Positions 1 through 9,648 of a DNA stretch of 26,194 bases are shown piece by piece; position 1 is the stretch's first letter; every line of letters starts with the position of its first letter. This DNA comes from Polysphondylium violaceum (lineage: Eukaryota > Evosea > Eumycetozoa > Dictyosteliales > Dictyosteliaceae). The stretch covers positions 1 to 26,194 of the forward strand of contig AJWJ01000324.1 of NCBI GenBank assembly GCA_000277445.1. The letters are read 5' to 3'. The translations under genes were made by a program, and so were the position numbers. The notes under the pieces are model-generated. The model did no database searches, was not told the DNA's origin, and worked only from the letters and a program-made list of their open reading frames with translations.

Positions 1-98
1 TATCTGTAAATGTAAAGTCAAAGAGGTAGATTAGATCTCTTTATGCGCCATTGTATTGTAATAATAACAACAATAAATAATAAATATGTGTTTTATTT

Positions 99-3000
99 TT
101 AAACATTATCCTCATCGTCGTATAACAAAAACTCTTTTTCAGACTTGACAGTGATGATGGTGTTGGCACTACTATCTCTTTTCAAGAGGGTCGATGATAG
201 GGTGGGAGAGGAAGAGATGGAAGAGGATGGCGAGTTGGCGACTAAATCTATGGTATTGGATCTCTGTCTTCTTTCTTGCTCGGTGGTTGGGATGTTTGGC
301 TTTTTGTAGGTTTTTAAATGGAGGGACGAGAGCACGACACTGACGCTGGAGAATGCCATAGCAAGACCAGCCAACATGGGTGGAATACTGATGCCAAAGG
401 GGATGAGGATACCGGCGGCCAACGGGATACCAAGGAGATTGTAGAGTGTGGCCCACATATAGTTGAAACGGATTCTGTTGAATGTAGTTTTGGACAATGT
501 GATGGCGGTGATTACGTCTCGAAGATCACTCTTTACCAAGACAATGTCGGCAGCCTCGATGGCAATGTCTGTGCCTGCCCCAATAGCAATGCCAATGTCG
601 GCCTCGGCAAGGGCAGGACTGTCATTGATACCGTCGCCAATCATGGCCACAACGTGACCCTTTTGTTTTAGCTCAGCGACCTTTTTAGATTTGTTGGAGG
701 GGAGCACTTCGGCAAAGACCTGGGTGATGCCGACTTGGCTGGCAATGGCATTGGCTGTTCTTTTGTTGTCACCAGTGACCATCCATGGGAGGATGCCGAG
801 TGATTTGAGATAATTGATGGTTGCTTTGGCCTCGGGCTTGAGCTGATCGGCAATGGCAACATAGCCGGCAAGCATCGAATCTAAAACGACAAACACCACG
901 GTGTTTCCGTCGTCTTCCAAGTGATGGACAGTGGTTTCAATCTCAGCCTGATCGAGCTCGGTTCTGCCAATTGATTCAAAAGTGAAGCCCAACTGCTTGA
1001 CCCACTTGTAGGAGCCAATCATGATGCTGACATTGTCGACGACGGCCTTGATGCCTGCACCGGTGACACTTTCAAACGATGTAGGTTGGTGGGTCTGCTC
1101 GACGCCGCCAATGGTCATGGCATAGTTGACAATGGCACTGGCCAGAGGATGCTCACTAGCGGCCTCGGCCGAGGCGACAAGCTGGAAGAATCTCTTTTTG
1201 TCGTACTGACTCTTAGCCGAGTGGAACAGCATTGTCTCGGTGACGGTTGGCTTGCCTGTGGTGAGTGTGCCAGTCTTGTCAAATATGACGGCAGAGATCT
1301 TGTGGGCAGTCTCCAAGTGAGAGCCACCTTTGATGAGAATACCATTGTGTGCGCCTATGCCAGTGCCGACCATGACGGCTGTTGGTGTGGCGAGACCGAG
1401 TGCACAAGGACATGCAATGACAATGACAGAGATGGCGTTACGAAGGGCAAATTGAAACACGGTGCTTTGGGCAGCCTTTATATACTCGTCTGCAGCGCCT
1501 GAGGCACCCAAAATGATCCACAGGAAAAAGGTAAAGAGTCCAAGACCAATGACCACGGGCACAAAGATGCTGCTAATTCGGTCGGCAAGACTCTGGATGG
1601 GGGCCTTTTCTGTCTGGGCTTTCTCCACCAATCTGATGATCTGAGAAAGACTGGTTTCAGCGCCCACCTTGGTGGCCTTGATATGCAACACTCCCTTTTG
1701 ATTGACAGTGCCGCCAATGACCTTGTCGTTGGTGCTTTTAGAGACAGGCAAACTCTCGCCTGTGATGATAGACTCGTCGATGCTCGATTGGCCATACACG
1801 ACGACACCGTCGGTGGGCACCTTGCTGCCGGGAAACACCTTTAACACATCGCCACGTTGCACGAGATCAATCTCAATTTCTCTCTCTTGACTGACATGGC
1901 CGTCTGCCTCGATGGTCAGCAACACGGCTTTGGTCACCTGTAGAGACATGAGTTTCTTTATGGCATCCGATGTCTTGCCCTTGGCTATGATCTCCAAGTA
2001 CTTGCCCAACAGGATAAAAGTGATCAACATGGCCGATGTATCAAAGAATGTCTTCATGCCCATTGTAGGTGCGTCTGGGGTCTCTGAGAAAAAGTCGACC
2101 AACAGCACCATGACACTGTAAAAGTATGCACAGCTTGTTCCCAAAGCCACCAAAACATCCATATTGGCGCCACCATGCCTCAACGACTTGTATCCATTGA
2201 TATAAAATCTCTTTCCAATATAAAACTGTATCGGTGTAGTAAATGTCAACATTAAGAAATCAGCTATACTAATACCATTAAATACATATGAAGTAAATAA
2301 AAAGTGACAAACTATGTAGTTATTATTATTAGTATTGGTATGGTAATAACAACAGATCCAAGTAACACAACAACATACATTGAAATTTATGTAATATCAT
2401 TCCCAACAAGAATACAGGGATGGTGAGGGCACCACTGATGGTGAGACTCCTTTTAATCTTTTCTGTTTCTATTCTTTGTAAATTCTTTGTTTCGTCTGGC
2501 TTTGCTTCGGGTAGACTAGCAGTGAAGCCCACATCTTGTATGCCTTGAATAATATCTCTGACACCAGTTAATTCTGGATCATAGGTGACCCGAGCATTCT
2601 CTAATACTAAATTCACTTTTATGTCAATGACACCTGCTAATCCTCCTACAAAACTTTCGATAATTCCTACACAAGATGAACATGTCATACCACCAATTTC
2701 CAATGACACAACATTGTTTTCTGCCTGTTGTAAATGTTTGGCTTCAAATCCAACTGTTTCAATTTGTTCTATAATTCCTGCTTCCTATTGTGTTTTATAA
2801 TAGTAGTAGTGTTTGTTAGTATACATATTAAACATAACATGGTATGATATGACATGGCACATACATTGATAATGGATGGTCTGAATTTAACTTCTGCAGT
2901 TTCTTGTAGCAATGCCACTTGAATGGATATAACACCATCTGCATTTCCTACAAAACTCTCAATGATTCCTACACATGATGAACAAGTCATACCAGTGATA

Positions 3001-3119
3001 CTAAACACTGCTTTCTTTATATCTGGTTCCTGCTGATCTGCTCCATCCTTTTCCTTGTGTTGTTTTTTATCATTATTACTTGATATAACCTCTAATTGAA
3101 TATATCCTCCATTTGACAT
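99..3119 (-). CDS. Copper-transporting P1B-type ATPase (ATP7/CopA-like), 3 exons
   Basis: Heavy-metal P-type ATPase that pumps Cu(I) out of the cytosol, probably into a secretory or endosomal compartment. I read exons 3119-2865, 2784-2379 and 2311-99 (introns of 80 and 67 bp, both GTATGT donors, phases agree), giving about 957 residues. Two HMA metal-binding domains each carry GMTCSSC (CxxC near residues 46-49 and 120-123). They are followed by membrane helices, the actuator TGES (about 404-407), the copper-binding CPC in a helix (about 521-523), the phosphorylation motif DKTGT (Asp about 565), SEHPLA, and the hinge GDGIND. All catalytic landmarks are present, so the enzyme should be active. 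The tail is Ser/Thr-rich and ends acidic. The second intron falls between the first membrane helices and was placed by restoring the family's continuous helix pair. Two HMA domains resemble yeast Ccc2 more than the six of human ATP7. The start ATG lies just downstream, on the coding strand, of a long CAA repeat. Confidence 0.93.
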
Positions 3120-3151
3120 ATTTTTATATTATATTGTTGTGTGTTGTTGTG

Positions 3152-3152
<1 letters not shown>

Positions 3153-3239
<87 letters not shown>
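3153..3239. repeat. (GTT)n microsatellite, 29 uninterrupted units
   Basis: A perfect trinucleotide run of 87 bp, extended to the left by imperfect GTT/GTGTT units back to about 3134. On the coding strand of the copper ATPase gene it reads (CAA)n and ends 15-35 bases before the start codon. It therefore lies in the 5' leader or core promoter. Confidence 0.95.
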
Positions 3240-3240
<1 letters not shown>

Positions 3241-4179
3241 TATCTCTATATACATATACTGAATAAATAAATTCTTGATTGGGATTGTAGTGTTGTTATG
3301 TTGGTTGTTATGTTACAGTGTAATTTTATAATAAATAAATAAATAAATAGGTTTGTTTGTTTGAGATCGAGTTGACAAGTGCCCTAATGATTAATAAATG
3401 TAATGTAATGGTGGAATTAAAATTAATACTCTTGTTATTTTAATAATGATGCAACCTCAACAGCAACACCCATAGATAATTGATTTCTTTTGAAAATCCA
3501 CTAGATTTTGAACTGAGTTGTGTGAATGGGGTATAGAATTGTTTAAAGAAAAAAGAGACAAAATAATGGTTATTTTTATTTTTTTTACAACAATTGTCTA
3601 GTGAGCGACAACAATCGATCGGTAGGTGGTGTGGGTGTGAATGTGATGGATGATTGTATGTTTGGATGTGGGCGAGTGAGGGTAAGGCTTAACTACTATT
3701 ACTTACTTAAATGCTACTTTTCATGAGTGAGTGTGAATAAATAAATAAAAATAAAAATACACAGAGCAAAATATATGTGAGAAAAAAGGGATGCCTCTGT
3801 CTGTTCTATTTTATCCCAGTAATATGAAATCTAGAATATAATATAGTATCTAAAACTCACATCTGCTCACACCACTCAAAAATTATGCACCAAGACAAAA
3901 AAATTAAATAAATATAAAAAAAAATTAAATAAATAAAAATCTTTTTTTTTGATAAAATTTGACTCTTCTACCAAAAAGAAGTTGCATAAACGAAAAAAAA
4001 AAAAATTACGAAATCTCTTTTAGCACCACAATCAATCAAGATTGTTTTTCTAGATTGGTGGGTTAATATAGATTTACAACAGTGTAGAACACATGTAGAG
4101 TGTTCTTTGCCATTTATGCGTATCTGTGAGAGTAAATATGGGTTGTGCAATGTGCGGTATGGGATAAATAATAGTTGGT
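3240..4179. other. Intergenic stretch between RCC1-like gene and copper ATPase promoter
   Basis: AT-rich spacer of about 940 bp holding the upstream region of the copper ATPase and the 3' flank of the RCC1-like gene. It contains several TAAA/AATA runs and A/T homopolymers. A 60-codon open frame at 3968-4150 (minus) is composed mostly of simple sequence and lysine/phenylalanine codons. I see no credible gene, tRNA or long repeat here. Confidence 0.6.
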
Positions 4180-5421
4180 TTATTTAGTGTTGTTGGTGGT
4201 GTTGGGATACACGATGGCAAAAGAGGTGTCTAGTGAGCAGTGGATGGTACTAATTGATTGATTGATGTTTTCAAAATATCTGTTGACGCTTGGTGAGGAA
4301 AAAACTTTGAGGTCGGATTGTGTGTGGGAGCCGTGGCCGAGGGTGCCATGTTGGCCAAAACCCCATCCAAAAAAGATAGAGTGGTTTGTGTCAGAGAGTG
4401 CGATGCAATGGTCGTATCCAAAGGAGGTTGAGGTGTATTTTGTATTTGTGGGAAGGGTGGTGAGAAGAGTGGGTTGGGCGAGATCGTCTTTAAAGGTCTC
4501 ACCAAGGCCAAGTTTACCGTCGCCTGAGGAGCCCCATATGTAGACTTGTCCATCAACGATACAGGACGAGGCACAGGAACCTGATGACGGTGAGCTGACG
4601 GGACGGTCTAACAAAACTTTGCCAATGGGCGCTATGTGGTGTTTGAGTGGGCCGCCTTGTCCGCATTGGCCGTGGAAATTGGCACCCCACGATATCAATT
4701 CGCCGTCGGTGGTCTTGAGTAGTGTGTGGCCCCAGCCACAAGATACCTCGTCTGCCTTGACACCATCCAACGCATGCACTCTAATAGGCTGCTGGACGGC
4801 ACTCGAGGTTGTGCCGCACTGTCCTTTATCGTTTGCACCAAATGTATAAATACCATCGCTCTCAGTGACAACGACAGTGTAATCAAAGCCACATGATATG
4901 GCAACAACCTTTTTATCCTTGAGAAACGGTATTTCTTGAATGACACCGCTGCCAGTATGTCCTAGTTGTCCTCTATCAGCCCAACCAAAACTATATGTAC
5001 TGTAGCCCTTCTCACCATCCTTTACAGACACAACAGTATGATACGAGCCACATGCAGAGGCAACAATATCTTTTCCATTGAAAAAGTCGATAGCGGTTGG
5101 GGTAAAGCATCCATCGACTTGCTTATCTGTGTTGCGGTGGCCCAATTGTCCAAATCTATTGTGACCCCACGAGTAAATCTTTTTGTCTTTTGCCAAAATA
5201 GCATGAAATGAACCTGAGTCTAATCTGTCTGTATCAAACACTTGACAGCCATCATCAAACTCTACGAGCTTGGGTGTGTATTGTTCTGTAATATTTCGAC
5301 CTAATCCCAATTGGCCATTAGGTGCACTACCCCATGAATACAAACTACATATTAATGGTGATTTATTAGTCGTGCCAACTACTCTAGCACTATATAACAA
5401 TTGATTTGTAAATCTAATCAT
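4180..5421 (-). CDS. RCC1-like seven-bladed beta-propeller protein
   Basis: Single-exon gene of 413 residues. The ATG at 5419-5421 is used; the preceding in-frame TTG is not a start. Seven RCC1 repeats are recognisable by their glycine signatures: SWGSAPNGQLGLG, SWGHNRFGQLGH, SFGWADRGQLGH, TFGANDKGQCG, SWGANFHGQCG, IWGSSGDGKLGLG and GWGFGQHGTLGHG. This is exactly one closed propeller with no other domain. RCC1 propellers are protein-interaction modules; the founding member is the Ran exchange factor, but many relatives have other partners. The first 20 or so residues (MIRFTNQLLYSARVVGTT) are basic, hydroxylated and hydrophobic, with no acidic residue until about position 46, as in mitochondrial presequences. 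A role like the mitochondrial RCC1L family is possible but inferred. There is no nuclear-type N-terminal basic tail as in true Ran GEFs. Confidence 0.9.
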   Translation of the reverse strand: MIRFTNQLLYSARVVGTTNKSPLICSLYSWGSAPNGQLGLGRNITEQYTPKLVEFDDGCQVFDTDRLDSGSFHAILAKDKKIYSWGHNRFGQLGHRNTDKQVDGCFTPTAIDFFNGKDIVASACGSYHTVVSVKDGEKGYSTYSFGWADRGQLGHTGSGVIQEIPFLKDKKVVAISCGFDYTVVVTESDGIYTFGANDKGQCGTTSSAVQQPIRVHALDGVKADEVSCGWGHTLLKTTDGELISWGANFHGQCGQGGPLKHHIAPIGKVLLDRPVSSPSSGSCASSCIVDGQVYIWGSSGDGKLGLGETFKDDLAQPTLLTTLPTNTKYTSTSFGYDHCIALSDTNHSIFFGWGFGQHGTLGHGSHTQSDLKVFSSPSVNRYFENINQSISTIHCSLDTSFAIVYPNTTNNTK

Positions 5422-5541
5422 CAATGAATTAAGGATATTTGGGAGTTTTTAAAAGTTTTTTTTTTTTTTTTTCTAGATTGATCAATAAAGGAAAATTAGT
5501 TGGAATGACGAACCTAATTATTTCCTTTAAAAGAATTCATT

Positions 5542-6524
5542 TTATTTAAAATCAGTATCTGTAATGATCGATCGTAATCGATCGATATCATTTTGATTGG
5601 TAGCTATTTGTTTTTCAATTACCTCTACACTATCTTTACCTAATGGTAGGAATCTGGGTGGATTTGGGTCTTTGGACAATTCAATTAAAATTTGCATTGC
5701 TTTGTCAGGGTCACCTGGTTGCAAGCCATTCATTTTCTTGTGACGCTCTTTTAGACTATCTATGGTAGATTTGTAATCTTCGATTTTTGTTTCTGCATAG
5801 ACACCAGAATCTTGTTGTAAAAAGTTTGTACGAAATTGACCTGGCAACACACTAGTGACAAAGATACCCAAAGGTTCCAACTCAGTCGACATAGCTTGGC
5901 TCAGACCATTTAATGCAAATTTGGATGTTGCATATATTGCAGTACCTGCAAAGCTTGGATAAAATCCAACCATGGATGAGATGTTATATATTCTAGGTCT
6001 ATATTTTGAATCCTTATTGCTTCTCAACACTGGCAATACATTTCTGACAACATTCAAAGGTCCATGTACATTTACTTTAAACAATTTATCACATGCCTCT
6101 GGACTACACTCTTCAACAGGTCCAAATAGTCCATATCCTAAATAAGTTTTAAAATTTAGATATATTTTGGATTGATATTTGATTAGTATATAATCTAGAT
6201 CTAAATCAAAACAAAAAACCATTAAATCTCACCTGCATTATTGACCACATTATCAATTCTTTTAAATTTAGCTACAGTATCATTTATTGATTGTAATACA
6301 CTTGCATCACTAGTAAGATCAACGTTTAATATTAACAATGAACCTACTTGATCATCAGTCAATGGTTGATCATTGTTTAGTTGTCCCCACAAAGCATCTT
6401 TATCTCGAGTTGTTGCAGCTACCTTGTATCCTTGTTGCAATAGCTTTTTTACCAAACATAGTCCCATCCCCTTACTCGACCCAGTGACATACCATACAAT
6501 ATTTGAATTCTCCTCTAATGACAT
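5542..6524 (-). CDS. Short-chain dehydrogenase/reductase (classical SDR), 2 exons
   Basis: NAD(P)-dependent oxidoreductase of about 295 residues; the substrate cannot be inferred. Exons are 6524-6233 and 6137-5542. The 95-bp intron has a GTGAGA donor and TTTAG acceptor and splits the glycine codon of NNAG, giving NNAGYGLFGPVEE at the joint, as the family expects. The N-terminal Rossmann motif TGSSKGMG (residues 14-21) binds the cofactor. NNAG is at 95-98, the catalytic serine in NISSMVG near 151-152, and the active-site YATSK puts Tyr at 166 and Lys at 170. TTR following the second strand (Arg40) is compatible with an NADP(H) preference, though this is weak. The sequence resembles the bacterial-like SDR oxidoreductases common in dictyostelids. 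No membrane segment or targeting peptide is seen, so it is probably cytosolic. Confidence 0.92.
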
Positions 6525-6958
6525 CGTGATTGTGATTTGATTAAAGATGAGAATGAAAAAAATTTTAAAATTTAATTTAATTTTGTGATTTTCAAGTGGT
6601 GTGGCTTCGACACTTTTGAAATATTAATTATTTAATTATTTAAATACAAACTACTCTCAGATGATGCCATAGAATAATTACATACACAAACATTTATATT
6701 TTTATAATAAATAAATTTATTTGCCCTTGTTGTTACATTTTGCTTGTTGGTTAATTTTTTTTTTTTGAAAAAATTTATAATAAGAGGAATATTATTATTA
6801 TCATATGGTAAATCTTTAAGAATGATAACAATGATGATTATTGATTATAAACTTTTTGTTTTTTTTATATACTTTTGGGTTTTTTTTTGAAGTTTTTGGT
6901 GTTTTTTCATCTTTGAGTTTTTTTTTTTTGCTCGAAAAAATAAAGATTTTCACTAAAT
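6525..6958. other. Intergenic: SDR upstream region and Arp3 3' flank
   Basis: About 430 bp of AT-rich DNA with T and A homopolymers, shared by the promoter of the minus-strand SDR gene and the 3' end of Arp3. The apparent open frames between 6816 and 7023 are read-through of Arp3 intron and poly-T sequence. I see no independent gene. Confidence 0.6.
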
Positions 6959-8729
6959 TTATTGACCAAAGACTGGATTTGATTGAAAAGATATATATTA
7001 GTAAAGTGAATAAAAGAAAATAAGAGATAAAAATAAAAATAAATACCTGGATTGAATCTACAAATGCTTGGACCAATTTCGTCATATTGAGCTTTGGTGT
7101 GACAAACATTGTAAAATTCTGGGGTGGAGGCCAACATGGAACCACCAAACCATACGGCATATCTTTGATAGTTGTGGGAGATGACGTTGACGGCCAATGG
7201 GACAGATTTGATTTTACCGCCAGAGAGTTCTTCGGAACGCTTGATACGATAGTCGACAGAACGCTTGATATCTCTTTGGAGACGTTTGCTGAAATCCTTA
7301 AACATGGTTGAACCACCAGACAAGACAATGTTTTTGTAGAGACCACGACGGCAATCGATTGGACAAGATTGAATAGTGTCGTCGACAACCTTTGGTAATG
7401 GATTTAAAAAGTCAGAGCTGCAGATTTCTGGATTGAAAAAGATTTCTGGACCCAAGAATCTTTCGTAACCAACGTCGTAGGAGTATGGCTTCTTGGAGAC
7501 GGCGTCTTGAGCATTGATAGTCTTGATCCACTTTTCTGGCTCGGAGTCGTATTTGGCAAACTCTTTGACAATGTCTGGACAGACATAACTGTATTGTTCT
7601 TTAACACGTTTGGCAATTTCCAATGATTCAGCGGGTGGGATATTTGGTTCACGTTCTCTCATGATTTGTTGAACAAAACCAGTGATATCTCTACCGGCAA
7701 TTGGAATGTGTTTGATACTGCTACCAATGACATAACCTTCGGCAACTGGAATGACGTGAGTGACACCATCACCAGAATCAATAACGGTACCAGTTAAAGT
7801 ACGTTCAGTAATATTTTTAGAGGTCCATGAGGCAGCAAGAGCTAAAACGGCTTGAACGGCAATATATAAACCTGGAACATTGAAAGTTTCAAACATAATT
7901 TCAGCAGTAAATTCACGATTTTCTGGTGCATTAAGGGGTGGTTCAGTCTATTATTATAATATGTTTTGTGTTAATAAATTATCTACTATTACACTATAAT
8001 AACCTAAAATAATCTATATAATGATGGTGTAATGATATTTACTAAAAGGAAATAGTGATCTTCTGGTTCACAACGTAAATATTTAAAAATGCAATGTTCC
8101 CAATATTGTTCCATATGAGTCCAATTTTCAACTTGACCGTGACGAACTGGATTAGTAATATCATAGGTTTTAGAATTGGCAATAGCTTCATCACCAATAA
8201 AGAAATCTAAATCATCAACACCTTTCTTTTGAGAAGCAGCAGTTTGCTTATTTTTAGATGATTGGGTGGCAATGGTAGTTGGGATAATGTAACTTGGATC
8301 ATTATTACCAGCATAACCCATTTTAGTGTAACTATCATTTTTAAATTAAAGTATGTAATATGTTAGTATATTTTTTTCAAAGGTACCAAAAAAAAAAAAA
8401 AAAAAAAATAATCTTAAGTTTTTTTAAGAGGCTTCATTAAGGTGGTCCTTGATTGATTATGTCCATTTTGATGATTATGACTGATTGATACTAAAACAGA
8501 TGAAACTGAATTGATTGATTGTACTATATGTCATTCTGTAATACATATCATAATGTTGAGCAGTTTCATTGTTGATTGAAAAGTTGAAAGTTGATTGATA
8601 ATATGTTAATTGTGACCACCTTGAAAGAAACCAAACCTATACCAACACACAACAATAAACAACTATGTATACTACTTACCCAGTACCGTTATCGATAACA
8701 ACAGCTGGTAAGCCAGAGATTGGATTCAT
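6959..8729 (-). CDS. arpC: Actin-related protein 3 (Arp3), Arp2/3 complex subunit, 4 exons
   Basis: Arp3 and Arp2 form the actin-like dimer with which the seven-subunit Arp2/3 complex nucleates branched actin filaments at pseudopods, phagocytic cups and macropinosomes. Exons read as 8729-8680, 8331-8043, 7947-7047 and 6972-6959; total 1,254 nt, 417 residues, matching the usual Arp3 length of about 418. Phases agree at all three introns (348, 95 and 74 bp). Landmarks are the N-terminal phosphate loop [14 protein letters not shown], the Arp3 segment [30 protein letters not shown], the second nucleotide loop [18 protein letters not shown], and WFGGSMLAS near the C terminus. Joining exon 3 (ending ICRFNP) to the 14-nt exon 4 restores the family ending VFG, here followed by Gln and stop. 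Exon 1 encodes only 16 full codons. It lies head to head with HBS1 across a 0.9-kb spacer. Confidence 0.95.
8439..8622. repeat. Inverted repeat inside Arp3 intron 1
   Basis: AAGGTGGTC at 8439-8447 is perfectly complementary to GACCACCTT at 8614-8622, with 166 bases between. It lies within the 348-bp first intron of Arp3, between an A21 tract (8388-8408) and the exon 1 donor. The interior is rich in GATT/GATTGATT units. A 9-bp match at this distance could be chance. Confidence 0.5.
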
Positions 8730-9011
8730 TATTTAATATAAAAAGAGGATTGTGTTTGGGTAAACAATCAAAAAGGTGAATGGGTGAAGGGATTATTAAT
8801 ATACAACAAAAACAGATGATTGATCACTGATGTAATTTAATTTAATTGATCAATATTAAATGTACTCTAATACAAAATATTTGTCTTTGATCAAAAAATA
8901 TAATAAGGCGGTAGAAAAAAAAAAAAAATCAAATGAGTGGAGTGAATATCAATAATAAATGAAAAATGCTCTTTGGTGACAAAAAAAAAAAAAAAAAAAA
9001 TAATTTTTTAA

Positions 9012-9221
9012 TGGCTTGCCTATCATGTGCTGATGGGTTTTTTTCATAATAAGAAAACTGAAATTTTTTTTTAAAAAAAATAATCCCTTTTCATACAAAG
9101 ACCACACAAAGCGATCCATTTTAGTTCAGAACTTCAACAACAAAAAAAAAATCCTCATTTATGATAATTTATTTTAGTGTAGCTGGGGCTGATTAAATTA
9201 ATTAATTTCTGGCTTGCCTAT
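9012..9221. repeat. Direct repeat pair TGGCTTGCCTAT
   Basis: The 12-mer TGGCTTGCCTAT occurs at 9012-9023 and 9210-9221 in the Arp3/HBS1 spacer. Both copies follow a TAATTTT/TAATT-type stretch, and both are followed within about 10 bases by a TGAT. It is one of the few GC-containing motifs in an AT-rich region and might be a shared regulatory site. Confidence 0.5.
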
Positions 9222-9475
9222 GAGTGATATACATTTATATGTGTGTAGGGTATCATCATTCATAGACAAAGAGAGCAAATGAATTAATTGCCAATAGTGT
9301 TGATATTCATGGGCTACATAAACCACCAATTATTCTTTATATGATATCCATAGGGCACATCTGATAGAAGTGCATCAGATACACAGATCCTCATATCATA
9401 CCGATTACCCACAACACTCTGAGAAGATTGAATTTTTGAGAAAAATGTGAGGTGTGGGTGTTTGTGTGTGTTTGT

Positions 9476-9477
<2 letters not shown>

Positions 9478-9512
<35 letters not shown>
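9478..9512. repeat. Poly(T) tract, T35
   Basis: Uninterrupted run of 35 thymines about 135 bp upstream of the HBS1 start codon. Long dA:dT tracts are common in dictyostelid upstream regions and exclude nucleosomes. Exact length is prone to sequencing error. Confidence 0.9.
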
Positions 9513-9515
<3 letters not shown>

Positions 9516-9648
9516 AAATTTGTAGAAAGTGACTTCATCCATCGTCTTGTTGTGTTTACTGTCTATATACATTATTGTTACTATTCTTCTTCTTATTATT
9601 CTGTATTTATAACCTATAACCACCCACCGGCATCACATACAAAACAAA

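Larger units (their letters stand above)
8730..9648. promoter_or_regulatory. Divergent promoter region between Arp3 and HBS1
   Basis: About 920 bp separate two head-to-head start codons, so both promoters must lie here or overlap. The sequence has long A/T homopolymers (A tract at 8982-9000, T35 at 9478-9512) typical of dictyostelid promoters, and an exact 12-bp motif present twice. No protein-coding gene is visible; the short open frames around 9314-9761 come from the T35 tract. No defined TATA or initiator element could be assigned. Confidence 0.55.

Noticed and set aside
172-2121. Long open frames antisense or out of frame within the copper ATPase
   Set aside because: They are shadows of a GC-richer coding exon; the real frame has every P-type ATPase motif.
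3455-3480. ACCCATAG as a DUSE-like small-RNA promoter element
   Set aside because: Not the full consensus, and no class I RNA motif or stem follows at the expected distance.
6816-7388. 190-codon frame running from Arp3 into its 3' flank
   Set aside because: Partly antisense-frame shadow of Arp3 and partly intron/poly-T sequence.
8448-8613. Possible C/D box snoRNA in Arp3 intron 1 (TGATGA and CTGA on the plus strand)
   Set aside because: The motifs are on the strand opposite to the intron transcript, the boxes are too close for a guide segment, and GATT-type simple sequence explains them.
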